Part shown: one piece after another, positions 36,401 through 47,761 of the stretch | Layout of the letters: every line of letters starts with the position of its first letter | Position numbering within the stretch: the stretch's first letter is position 1 | NCBI GenBank assembly: GCA_948470475.1 | Contig: OX419342.1 | Span: forward strand, 645,701 to 709,700 | Direction: 5' to 3' | Length of the DNA: 64,000 bases | Source: Galaxea fascicularis | Lineage: Eukaryota; Cnidaria; Anthozoa; Scleractinia; Euphylliidae | The notes under the pieces: model-generated | The model's database searches: none | What the model saw: only the letters and a program-made list of their open reading frames with translations | What the model was told of the DNA's origin: nothing | Position numbers and translations under genes: made by a program

Positions 36401-39400
36401 TACGTGGTTTGACAATGACAAATGTTCGTCTATATATAAACGCCTAAAGATTTACTATTCTTTACTCTCTTTATCAGATCATCACCAAATTGATTTGAAG
36501 AGGGAATGTCAGTTGGGCTGCTTTATGTTTAGAGCAAACTAAGAGATACTCGACTTCAGCTACGTTTAGACTTAACCTATTGGCGACACTGAGCCACTGT
36601 TCAATGCTTTTTAATTCAAATGGTGTTCAAGTGAGGTTTACTTGGGGAGAAAAACTATGTCCACGGTGTGTTTTGCCCACTGTGTGAATAGTATTTCATT
36701 GTATTGTGATTTGTTTATTTGAGACTAAAAAGAGTAATGCACTCGCCTTCTAGCCTCGAAAAACCTGCAAGTAAACACACATCAAAGTTTTATAATTTTG
36801 ACCCAAATTTCAGTCTTGAAGGCACACAATTTCCAAGTCTTTTTATTTATTCAGATTTATTTATTTATTTATTTATCTATTTATCCAGGGGCATCCAATT
36901 TATCAGAGCTAGTTTAAATGGAGCCCTGACAAAACACAAAAACAAAGACATTAAAACATTAAAGTTAGACAATTAATTAAGTTAAGACAACATGTAACGC
37001 AGGTGTCACTGTTTAAAGTGGTGCTTTAGCTTGATTTTCCTCTCACTGAGGGTATCTACTTGTCTAATGATTCTCGGTAGGGTGTTATAGGTCCGCGCAC
37101 CATTTATTCTAAAGCTACCTTGGTATTTGGTAGTTTTTGCAAAGGGAGGAAGCAGTAAATCACGAATTCTGGTGTTATAGCCATGAAAAAGGTGCGCGTG
37201 CCTAAACTCTGAAAGTAAAGAATATAAGCTCGCAGTCCAACCACGAGCAGAAAATGGCGAGCCTGTGGATCATATCTTTGCGTTGGCAAAGCAACACATA
37301 ATTCAAACTCTCTGGCTTTGTCGGTAGTCCTTCCTTTCACGCCCTTTGCGTACCTAGATTTCCCGCGGCCATTTCGCGTCACGCTCGACGACGGACTAAG
37401 CCTACGTCAAATGCCACTGTAATCACCAGCAATATTAAAATTACCCACTCGCCAAGGCTTTAAACGTCTAAAATACCTTAGAGCAATGTTTTTACATTCC
37501 GGCATGTTTACTAAGTTGGTTTCAACAACAACAACAGCTTTATTACCAAAAAATAAAGGTCAAACTTCATTCACAAAATAACCTATTAATACAGGAAAGG
37601 TAGCATTTACTCAGAATAACTAAAAAACTAAATTTCTTTCTTTATTTGTGCAGAGTCATCTAGAAAGGTGTGATAAATATCCAATCTCTTGCCCCCACAA
37701 TTGTGGAGCCACGATTTCTCGAGAGGAGGTAGAACTTGGTTTTCCTCTTTTAAGTTTAAGTTTGAGATTGAGGTGAGTCATTGGGCATCGCTGTGCAGAG
37801 CTCTTAAGATTTGTTGCCAAACAGCGAGATTTTGGACGACTTAGCTATTGTGACGCTGTAGCAGAAATGTGTGGCGAATGATGATGTAATTTTTCGCTCA
37901 TCCTCGGTGTAAAAACTTGTGAAGCTAACGAGTGACGTAAAACAAAGACAATAAAACATTATAAACAATAGCGTACAGCAAAACAATACCTCATTTTCTT
38001 TCTGTAAAATCGGCCTAATCTCCCACGAGTCAACCGGTAGCTCTGTGGTTAAACATCCAAACTAGTAATCAGAAGGTGAACGGTTTGACTCCTGAAGGAG
38101 ACTATGCGTGCGTGCTTTTACAGAAAAAATTAATGTTTCATGCCCTCACCGTTTTAGAATGCTCCAATGAACTGCTCATTTACATACTTAATCACAGGAG
38201 CCCATCCAGAGCTCCTGTTAATCATAATTTTAATATCACGTGATAACTTATGTTTGTTCAGTTTGTGGGCAGTGCGCTCGCCTCGCTCGCCGCTATTACC
38301 ATACCGGCTTGCCCCCGAAATAAAACTCTCGAAGCCCCAATAGAGAGCTTTCTCGCAGGCTAGTTAGTGCCGATGCGTCAACGCTTGATCAGCACGAGGA
38401 CCGTTTAAGATTAGTAATCAGGGCGTAGCTGCCCGGACGCACGTGCATACCTGAAAAGTTGCTTATTCAAAATTTTTGGGGGCAAACGAAGTGTATTATG
38501 GGAAATGTAGAATCGTTAAATCGAGGCGCGCAAACAAAATTTGGAACTGGCGGGAGAGAGTGGGTCCTAAGGTTTTGGCTACACCCCTGGTAATAATACT
38601 ACCGGTTTGGACTTTCTCATCGCGTTCCGTACGTATCAAGTTGTTTGTTGTACAAAAGAATCGCATCTGAATATATTTATATAGATATTTGCGCCTTACA
38701 AGCTCTTAAATTATAATTATAAAAGGATCGTCGAATAAAATAGTTCATGTTGAAGTGTGGGCGATTTACGACAACTGATCTGTACTGGTACCCAACAAGA
38801 AAATGTCTGACAATAACAGAAGAAACCAGGGGCCCGTTTCTCGAAAGTCCCGTTAACTTAACGGGCCCACAAACCATATTTTGAACTTAAAATCTCAACA
38901 AAAGTAGGGTGTGTTCTGACCTCTAGTGAAGTCCATTTTGTTTCTTTAGCTGATAACTTTACTGTATAATTTTCAAAACTTTTGAAACTCCCATCTGGAA
39001 TGGATATCAAAACTGCCTAACGGGCCCGGTAATTACCGGGAGCTTCGAGAAACGGCCCCCAGGCCCGTGTTTCCGAATAGTTTCCAAATTATGTCGGCCA
39101 TATTTTTTTCGTACAGGCTACTATGCATATCAAAAATGACTGTCCTCAAACTCTAGTGCGCTGTTCATTGGATTGGATTGGCTGTAACTCTAAGGTAAGC
39201 AAATAACGTGTAATTGTTTAAGTGCTAGCTGTACGATCTTTTTTACATATAGTTTGCAAGAGTAGGAACCGTGCATGTCTTGAAAACCCCAGATGAAGCC
39301 TACTCGTTTTGTTATAGAAAAACTGTAAGCAAGACAGCTGTTTATAGCGATGTTTCTTGTTACGTCACCTATTGTTATTGATGTGCCAACCAGAGGTTTA

Positions 39401-40773
39401 TTGGCTGCTGAAACAATGAATGCTATTGTTCGGTAGCTGGCAAATTTAAACAGCAGAAGAAATTTGACGTCAATGTTTGTAAACAAGAAACATCACTGTT
39501 GCTTAGCACGGAAAGAATAAGAATAAAAAGACGGTATATTCGTCAACAAGAATATAAAAAATATCGAAAACGTCACCTTACAACAACAGTTAGCATAAAC
39601 AACGAGTAACGGCCTTTTTAGGCTTAGCAAACATTAAGTACTTGCGCGTCGCACACGCAAGGAAAGGATTGTGCAGAGTGCCACGCGCAGCCGTTTCCTC
39701 TTGTGCTGTGAGGGCAAGTATCAGGCATGAAGGCATCGCAAATCGTCGCAGACAAGAGGAAACGGCCGAAATTTACTTCTTCCCTCACGTGTGCAGAGGA
39801 AACTGATCGGCAAATTAAATAAAAAAATTCAAAGTAGGTAGTAAAATGCATTTTGTTTTTTGTAGATACAAAGACGAGAGCTTGAATCACACCTCAGTTG
39901 TGAGACAAGACATCACCTTGATTTGGCTTGCAGTAAATTAAACGACACACGAGAACAGGCAGAAATAAACACAAGAAAACTTGACAGGCTTGAGAAATGC
40001 CAAAAGGAAAACAAGGAAGAAATACTCAATCTTCAAAACCAACGCAACCAGCTTCAAAAGAGCGTAAACACTCTCGAAAGACAACTTGAAGAGAGAGTAA
40101 ACAATCTTCACCCCTTGGTTAACAACAATGAAATCAAGATTGACCGTAAGGTGTTTTGGATTACTACTGTTTTCTTTGTCGCTGTGGTTGGTGTGTTATT
40201 TAAAATACACATAGATAGTGTTCATAAGAATCTTAAAGAGGAACTAAATGGAGTTCGCAGCCAACTTGAAAAGAGGGTTAACTTTGTCCAGAAAACTCTT
40301 GCAAACGAAGTTAACACATTTACCTGGAAGATAACAGACTTTCAATCCGTATTGGAAAAAGCAAAGACAGGACATCAAAATACATTAGCGCGTAATCCCT
40401 TTTACTCGCATGGCTACAAATTAAGGTTAAGTATATATCCAAATGGAATTAACAAGAGAGAAGACACTTACCTCTCGTTGTATGTTGCGATAATGAAAGG
40501 CGAAAACGACGCCATATTACCCTGGCCTTTTCTCAAAAAGTCAAGTTTAGATTGGTTGATCAGCAAGAAGATCCAAAAGAAAGAAAGAACATAGTCCACT
40601 CGTTTACAGGGTTTAAAGAGGAAAAAGAATGTTTCGGAAGGCCTGTGCAGGATGATAACATTGGACGCGGTTTTCCTACCTTTGTTTCCCATAAATCACT
40701 GAAAACAAGGCGTTACATTGTAGATGATACTTTATTCATTCAAATTGAAGTCTCTTCACCCGACCAGGATTAA
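33485..40773 (+). CDS. TRAF-like protein, gene D, with predicted membrane segment; frameshift in MATH
   Basis: Exons: 33485-33654, 34374-34437, 34748-34849, 34930-35094, 37654-37728, 39117-39194, 39866-40773. RING C27, C30, C42, H44, C47, C50, C67 and D70; zinc fingers about 79-230; coiled coil about 245-300. A run VFWITTVFFVAVVGVLF at residues 314-330, flanked by DRK and K, looks like a membrane-spanning helix. A second coiled-coil piece and MATH (FTWKITDF, YKLRLSIYPNG) follow. After LPWPF (codon ending at 40531) one base is missing compared with the paralogs. The uncorrected frame stops at 40594 (about 460 aa), while the other frame continues the domain to 40773 (FVSHKSL, YIVDDTLFIQI). It may be a sequencing error, an allele or a dying gene. 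The first donor is GTGCGG against GTGAGG in E. AATAAA at 41115 fits the 3' end. Confidence 0.85.
35285..35395 (-). mobile_element. tRNA-like SINE remnant (gene D intron 4)
   Basis: On the minus strand the sequence gggtagtgtagtggttagg resembles an A-box region and gggttcaaattc a B box, with about 40 bp between. It is degenerate, and the body and ends are not clear. Confidence 0.45.
35733..35764 (+). repeat. GACA/GAGA microsatellite
   Basis: A short run of gacagagagacagac units in gene D intron 4. Confidence 0.7.
35890..36430 (-). pseudogene. LINE reverse transcriptase C-terminal fragment
   Basis: Minus-strand frames read DILITIYKLLDYCDVVWPGL, FHNRAARIITQSDWDVRSTD and then YHTEAFHLLRDSTAYNLRDA, the usual succession after the RT core in Jockey/CR1-like LINEs. 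A frame change near 36180 marks it as dead. It accounts for part of the 2.5-kb expansion of gene D intron 4 relative to gene E. Confidence 0.8.
36853..36890 (+). repeat. TTTA microsatellite
   Basis: Repeats of ttta/tttatc in gene D intron 4, probably linked to the 3' end of the neighbouring minus-strand LINE copy. Confidence 0.6.
36983..37200 (-). pseudogene. Second LINE C-terminal fragment
   Basis: On the minus strand a frame reads FHGYNTRIRDLLLPP, KTTKYQGSFRINGARTYNTL, PRIIRQVDTLSERKIK, KLKHHFKQ-stop, typical of the very C-terminus of LINE ORF2. It is separate from the copy at 35890-36430. Confidence 0.7.
38030..38115 (+). mobile_element. tRNA-like SINE remnant (gene D intron 5)
   Basis: accggtagctctgtggttaa resembles an A-box region and ggtttgactcc a B box with near-normal spacing. 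It is short and degenerate, and unlikely to be a functional tRNA because the stems do not close well. Confidence 0.4.
38829..39060. mobile_element. MITE with gggcccgtttctcgaa ends (gene D intron 5)
   Basis: ggggcccgtttctcgaaagt at the left and the reverse complement of cttcgagaaacggccccc at the right are imperfect terminal inverted repeats, with inner taacgggccc blocks also repeated. It ends about 55 bp before exon 6. Confidence 0.7.
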
Positions 40774-41199
40774 CTTTGGAAAACATTTCCACACCGCCTT
40801 CAAATAAGTTTATGTCTTGAATTCCATCACATGTTAACAAACAATAGAGCGTGAATGATGCATTTCATCCTGACTGTTTTTCAATTCTTGGTTGGCTTGT
40901 CGAAAGGTTGAACTAAACTGAAGCCGACTTGTAATCACGGTTCCTTTAACATTTCGTAGAATATATCAGCAATACCGAAGTTCTCCACAAAGCACTCTGC
41001 ACAGGCAGCCCAATCGTAGGGTGTGTCATCAAAAGTTGATACAGAAAAATTGACCGTTAAAAACCTAGAATTCCAACGAACCGAGTAGCGGTGGAAATAT
41101 TTATATTCTAGCTAAATAAAGCCTTCCTACCTTCAATCTACTGTTTCTTGTCACTTTCTAGGACGTCTAAATGCAATATCATCGCTTTTTTTAAATCTC

Positions 41200-41241
41200 A
41201 GGTCACCGTCCTTTCTAAAAAATTAGAATGGACAGTGACCT
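41200..41241. repeat. Small hairpin
   Basis: aggtcaccgtcc and ggacagtgacct form imperfect arms around an A/T-rich loop. The position downstream of gene D allows a role in RNA 3' structure, but nothing else supports that. Confidence 0.45.
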
Positions 41242-41707
41242 GGTACAATGAGAGAGAGCAGAGGGATTTAGGGAAATTTGGTTTTCCTTCCGGCCACACG
41301 TTTGCGCACAAAATTTCTAGGTACGGATGCTGGTTTTCAAAGTGCTTCCCAATGCAACAATTTTCGAAACCTGAGATTTGTTATTTATGTGTGGACGGCG
41401 GTAAAAACAAAAGAAAACGAAGGTTTCCGAACACTATGACTTGAAAAGGATGATGGGATTGGCAAGAACGTTGTGTTTTCGCACTTTATAGTTTTATAAA
41501 TGTTAAAAGTATCCACTATGAGCATCTAGGCAACTACACACCCACCCCTTCCCTAATCCAACAAGTCTTAATAAGTTAATATAAGTTAGTGTCAATGTTG
41601 GGTTAGGGGAGGGGTAGGTGCGCCGTTACCCAGATATGGACATTCATCCATAAGTTTCAGAGATTAGTAATATCTACGGCCATTTGCTAGTGTTTCTATC
41701 TTCAGGA

Positions 41708-41879
41708 TAGCCTGTGTAGCAGGTGCAAGAGAAAGATGGGCACGAGTTATAGCGGCACTTGCATGTGAGGCGGGAGACGCGGGAGTTATTGTGGCGCGTT
41801 GTCTTAGGCGTTTTTTTTCTGCCGCACGCTGCTACAACGTGCGCGCTCTTTCTTCAGCATCCCGCTGTTACACAGGCTA
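41708..41879. mobile_element. MITE with tagcctgtgtagca ends
   Basis: tagcctgtgtagca and tgttacacaggcta are near-perfect inverted ends of a 172-bp unit that includes a T-run. No coding capacity. Confidence 0.6.
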
Positions 41880-43211
41880 CTTCTAGCAGCAAATAGCGAT
41901 ATAACCTAAGTTGTGCTATTCAATATCATTCAGAAAGACCACGTCAAAAATAGAGCCATGGGATTTCTATGATCTTCAAGTAACATTGGTTGTTATGGTT
42001 TTCATGTAGAACTGCTTATCAATTCAACCTGTTTTTTATTGCATAAAAGTGAAATAAAAGATATCCTTATCATTACTGGTGCTTTTTCTGTTGTTAGAGT
42101 TTGTAGCGGCTGGGTTCCCTGTTTTTTTGTTTTCGCGCCCTTTGGGGTCACGTGACTCAATCTAGCCTCGAGTTTTTGTCGATGGCGATTCACTCTGAGT
42201 TAAGAAGCATCTTTGCGAGTGTTTTTGGTCATTCATCGTTGTTGTAGGACGCATTTTCCCTTTTTGTTGATTTGTCAAGTGGAAATAGCGCAATAAACAT
42301 AAAGGCTTCGTCAACCAAGTGAGTTGTTCCTTACAGAGTTGAACCTGTGGAAAGCGACACCCACGCTGTCAAGGTAGTCGCTTACTGGCGGTGGTAGCAT
42401 ACAAGAGGTCAAATCCCTAGGGCTCTACATTCTGAGCCATTAGCAGTGGTGATTTCAGAAAAATGCTTCATATCCTGATGAAAAGTTGAAACCACTCAAT
42501 ATCTTTCGTGAGGATTTTATTTTCTGAACCGCTGCACATTTATATAAGACAAATTCCAGTTTATTGCGCATGCACGTTGAGTTTAAAATTAAGTAAAATA
42601 CAAATGCAACGTGTAAAATGTAATTGTTTGGGGGTGCATTTTTACGTGAAGTTTGGAATCGTACTTTGAACAATGTTGCTGAGCTTTGAAAGACTTCAGT
42701 TAATGATAAGAGTCACAAACGTCGGTAAGGGAAGCGCGACTTAATTATGTTGAATATGGGATAAGTGCTAAGGGTCTCCTTCCTTTTGCTTGAAAGCATG
42801 CTTGTTCCATGCCATTAACCGGCTGTGTGAATTAATGCCTCTGTCGTTGACGGTAAGGATCGCGTTTCGAGAAGTCTCTTTTAGTGGAATCGGTCATAAT
42901 GTCTGTGTGAGTCAGTCGCATCAGGCAGTCAAATTATCATTTATCCAGGTAAATTTTCACAACCTGGTTAATTTCTGTCTCGGCAAAATGAAGTAATCGA
43001 TACGATCTCTAAATCGTTTTCTAAAAGTTGAAAAATTCTATATTCTATATCGTCGTTCACTGTCTGAGTTTGATGCAATTCGCTGTTGCGAAACTCCGAT
43101 TATACTAAAACAATAGCGTGAAGTTGGTCAGGTGAATCGATAGTTAATGCAAGGTCGTCAAATTTGAACTTAAAGCTTTCGTTTTGATTTTTTCCACCGG
43201 TAACTTACAAT

Positions 43212-44178
43212 ATGGCAGAAGCACCAAGAAAATGCCTACCTTCAGGCCATGATGAGGAGTTTGTGAGTGAGGTTTATGATGATTTTCACTGTTTAATCTG
43301 CCAGTTGCCGTTAAAACAACCTGTTCAAACTAGATGTGGGCACAGATTTTGCAAAGAATGTCTGGATGAGCATTTGAGAAGGTGAGGCTCGCAAGTTTAC
43401 ACGCAAGACTTCCCAGATTACAACAGACTTCAAAGAAACAGATAAACACAATATCAATTCGGAAGCGCAAACTGCAATGACGTGACATTCAGGCTTAAAA
43501 GATTGTTGAGCTCTCTTTTGAGTAACTTTATTTATTAGTCATTTCTGAGTCTTTAACGACAGTTTGCTGTTCGGCGAACATGAGCAAAATCTCAGTTGTA
43601 ACTTTTTCGAATGCTTCTAATGTTCCATGTTAATTCAATTAATGTGCAAAAATGCAGCATATTGTGTTAAAAGCACAATGGCTGAGTCTTTTACAACTGC
43701 TATAATCTACTTCCAAGGGTCATTTTGATCGGTGGCTGCGTACGTCGTATCTTGATCGTATGCATGACTACACCGCATATTAAAATGACACTCAACTCGA
43801 TAAAATTGGACGTTTGTAGGTTTACTGACATTTGTTGTTAGCCGTCTCTAAACGAAATGTAAGTCGACTGATGTAGAACAGCTTCCTCATAGCTCTTTTG
43901 ACTCATTTTGCTATTTGCTGTTCCCCAAAAACCTTCATAAATAATAAACGGAAATAAATGGTAGAAGTAATATTCCGCATTATTTGATCACTGGGGCACA
44001 ACTTGTTGTTCCGAAATGTTTATCTCATTTTATTCACTATAGTATTTTATAAAATAACTAAGATAGTACGCGCGCTCTGATTGGCCGAGAGGCGTGTTTG
44101 CATGAGAGTATGTAAACATGGTTGTGTGACGCGTTGTAGTTTTTAGAGGAAGTTATTTTATAAAAGCAATAGAAAACA

Positions 44179-44238
<60 letters not shown>

Positions 44239-47200
44239 GTTATGCAAACCCGAGACGAAGTCGAGGGTTTGCATAACTGTCTCGAATTCTCCCAACCCCT
44301 CGAGTGCTTAAATATATTAAGACTTTCTGGTGTATGCAAAAATAGACAGGAAGCTCAAACTTACACTTGCCCAGCCGACAGGGAGACCCTGGACCGACAC
44401 CAGGTATTTCTGCTTTCATTCTTTTTCATTAATTTCTTAAAAATATTGATTTCTCATTAACTACAAATTTAACATTAACAGAAGTGCATGCTGACATTAC
44501 GGAATGTAAAAGAAAGGGCAATATTTGTGACATCAAATTTTCCTGAGAATCGCCACAGCAACGAAGGAAACGTTAATGTTGCGAAAATTTGTTAAAGAAA
44601 ACAGAAGTTATTTTATTGTGGAAAGCATGCAACGAAAAGGAACTTTTGTTGTAGTAAGGCGATGCCTTAGCTGGTAGGGCTCTAGTCAAACCCGGAGTGC
44701 TTTTCAATGTTTATTGACAGAAGGAACCATTATTTTATTTCCATTTAGGATGTGTTCCTTGACAAAGCCACAGAAAGAACGATCCTGTCTCTTGCCATTA
44801 AATGTCCAAGTGAAGGTTGTGAATGGACTGGTGAACTGAGGAACAAAGAGGTGAAAGAAAAATGTCAAAAAACCCCCTTTTTTTCAGTGCCCTAAATTAA
44901 TAAGCATATGAGTTTTTACATATTGTTTTACAGGCTCACTTGGCAACTTGTCCTTTCAAAGTAGTTTCCTGTACGAACGAAAACTGTCACGTGTCATTGA
45001 AAAGGAAAGATCTTGAACAACACGTGACCATCACGTGTGAGTGGAGAATCATTGAATGCGAATACTGCAAAGAGCGACATCCAGAGTGTCATATGCAGGT
45101 GAATACAGTTTGATACGTTTCATTTTCACAATTCATTTCCTCTTTTGGTCATAAGATTCTTCTTATGTTGATTTCAGCTTAGACGTTAATTACATTTTAA
45201 TAATTTCATTTGATGTCATCGTTAAAGATGGAAGTGGAACATAAATTCCTCAGATTCAAGAGAGTTTAGTTTTCAAAACATTACACGCTCTTAATGTTTT
45301 AATAAAGCCTTAAATCTTGCTCGGCTTTTCATGTAAGTTGCGTGTAGATTATTGCCAACTAAGAACACTATAGGCGCCTCTCATCAAAATACATCATATT
45401 GCTTTAAAACATTATCTAAAAGGTTTGTTAATTAATTTATGGCGCAGGATCATGTTGTGAACTGCAACAAATTTCCAGTACCTTGTCCCAATAACTGTGG
45501 GGACTCAGTCAGCAGGGAAATGGTAAGAACTGATCTTGTTGTGTATGTGGATTTTAACCAAGGGCCTTTATGTAATTCAGTTATATATATGTAAGACAGA
45601 AATCTAATTTAACAACCTGAGGTATTTCACGACAGATCATAACCTAGTAGAGCCATAATCACGTATTTTATTTTGACCGTTATAAGCTATGTTATCCCCA
45701 TAGCAGATAGTTCCTGTCAGGTTTCTTTGTGTATGCCTATAGTTGGCTAGTTGCGTAAGGCCGAGTTTTGACAGCGCTGACTTACTGTGCCCCGCGTAAC
45801 GGGCAAACAAAATTTCGTTGAGGTTACTAAAACGAGGAATGCCAGCTTATAAGCAAGACGACATGTCTAGGAACATTTTGCCAAGAGTTTTCATTCACTC
45901 AAATCTTTCAAAAACTCATCGAGTACGCCCACAAAAAGCAACATCTTTATTCGAGATTATAGCAGTTATTGACACAGTTATGTGACTTAAATTACAATTC
46001 TAGTACATAGTAGCTTCTCGTGACAACATTTTTCCCTCTTCCATCTCTTACTACACGTGAAAGCAACAGTCAATGAATTTATTCACTCCGACCATCAAGT
46101 CTCAACGTATACCGTCGAGGCAATTATGTCGGCTTTTTTTGGCTTGTTATTTGTTTCAGGTTCCCGAACACATTAAAGAACAATGTCCATTGTTCTTAGT
46201 CTCTTGCCCGTATTTTGGGATGGGCTGCGAAGACAAGGTTTGTACTTGATTTAGTGGCTACTCTTACGCTCTTCTAAAGCATGACAACCAATTTAGTTAC
46301 TGTAACACAGTCACTCGTCTTGATGGCTCTTTGGGCTTAGACATGTGATACAAGAAAAACGCTGTTGATGTCTCGCGTTCAGAAAACAGGTTTCACTTGT
46401 TGCGAGGTAATATATTATGTACCTATCAATGTTAAGCCGGGGGTGGGGGGAAGAAGCCGGGCATAGGCGGGGAATTTGACCTCGCTTCAATTTTTCTGTT
46501 CAAATGCTCAACCCCAGGGATGTTATCATTGTTCAAAGGAGTACAAATTCCCTACTAACGACTGGATTAAAGTCAAATGTCCCGACCCACAGGCCACAAT
46601 GATCAAAAGCCCCTGCCACGGGCAGACTTCTTACGTCAAATACCCCGCCTATTCCCGGCCTCTCCTCCCCCCCTCCCACCTCCCTTGCGGCCAACATTGA
46701 TAGGTGCATAACGGACGGAGATAAGCAACCAAATGGATCACTGATTCGACTGTCTAACTGGATTACCTATTAAATTAAATTTTAAACAGAATACCTCATT
46801 GATTCTCAAGAAAACGAAGCAAGTAGAAAGAACGAACGTATATAATACAAGGATTAAATTGGTAATTAAACCGCAGCCTGCTTGTATTATTTTCTCGACT
46901 AGTGTAATCTTAATTACCGGGTCCATTTTGCGGTCCACGTGAGGAATTGTTATATTTCATTATGGTAATCCATGGAGTGGTGGCCAGTGAAATATGCCTG
47001 CCTGATTTGTTAGGGACTTGCTATGAATCCTCAGGTCATCTGATGTTTTGTTCCTACAGATTAAAAGAAAGAACGTGGAACCACATCTTGAATCTTCAAT
47101 GCGACACCATTTCGACTTGGTCTGTAATCAGTTAATCAGCACACAGACTCAGTTAAAGAGCGCACAAAATCAGCTCCATGAAACACAAAAACAGTTACAT

Positions 47201-47761
47201 GAAACCCAAACTGAGTTACATAAAACACAAGCTCAGTCGAATGAAACAACAATTCAGCTAACTCTTACACAAATGAAGATAATGAAACTAGAGGAAAAAG
47301 TTAACACTAACGCCACTAAGATCATATGGACCGTTAACGAATATAGCAAACTTTTAAAAGAAGCAGTGATAAAGAAAGATTTCAAAATATCAAGTCATAT
47401 ATTTTACACAGAACGTCAATATGGATACAAGTTAAAACTGACATTTTATGCCCCTAGGGGATACGCTGCCCATTGTAATACATATTTGATGGGCTTAACT
47501 ATTATGCAAGGTGAATACGATCCTATTTTACCCTGGCCTTTTACTCACAAAGTTACAGTTACATTGATTGACCAAGATGAAGATCCTCGGAACCGAAAAC
47601 ACATTGTCGGGTTTTTTAACCCTGGGACTCAAGCAGGGGTGTGCTCAAGGCCCTTGGGTAAGGAGAACTCCGAGCGTTGCTTTTCTATAAGTGCTAAAAG
47701 ACTAGAGGAAAGACGCTTCGTGGTGGATGACACTCTGTTTTTCCAGGTTGAATTTGTTTAG
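43212..47761 (+). CDS. TRAF-like RING/zinc-finger/MATH protein, gene E
   Basis: Predicted 449 aa. Exons: 43212-43381, 44346-44403, 44749-44850, 44934-45098, 45448-45522, 46160-46237, 47060-47761. RING C27-x2-C30, C42-x-H44, C47-x2-C50, C65-x2-D68. Zinc fingers lie at about 77-228, and a coiled coil at 240-298 is built partly from heptads like QLHETQK. MATH lies at 301-448 (IIWTVNEY, YGYKLKLTFY, ILPWPF, LIDQDED, FVVDDTLFFQV). Exons 1-4 and introns 1-3 are almost the same as in gene D, while exons 5-7 are not. No membrane segment and no frameshift are seen. It is the best candidate for the intact partner of the D/E pair. Confidence 0.93.
44045..44310. mobile_element. Insertion in gene E intron 1, with perfect hairpin end
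   Basis: This block has no counterpart in the otherwise alignable intron 1 of gene D. Its right part (44215-44301) is a perfect inverted repeat: gaggggttgggagaattcga and its continuation are mirrored around a 13-bp centre, with arms of 37 bp. It inserted, or was lost from D, after the pair split. Confidence 0.75.
46457..46658. mobile_element. MITE (gene E intron 6)
   Basis: ccgggcataggcggggaatt and the reverse complement of aaataccccgcctattcccgg at the right are imperfect terminal repeats of a unit of about 200 bp. Confidence 0.7.
47150..47260 (+). repeat. 21-bp tandem repeat coding for coiled-coil heptads in gene E
   Basis: Within the last exon, codons for QLHETQK, QLHETQT and ELHKTQA follow each other with strong DNA similarity (units such as cagttacatgaaacccaaac). 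Each 21-bp unit adds exactly one heptad, so unit copy number would change coiled-coil length without changing frame. Confidence 0.8.

Larger units (their letters stand above)
40774..43211. other. Intergenic D-E
   Basis: Contains AATAAA at 41115 for gene D, a small hairpin at 41200-41241 and a MITE at 41708-41879. From about 42890 onward it is sequence homologous to the gene D promoter. No additional gene is seen; short frames have no recognisable product. Confidence 0.5.
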
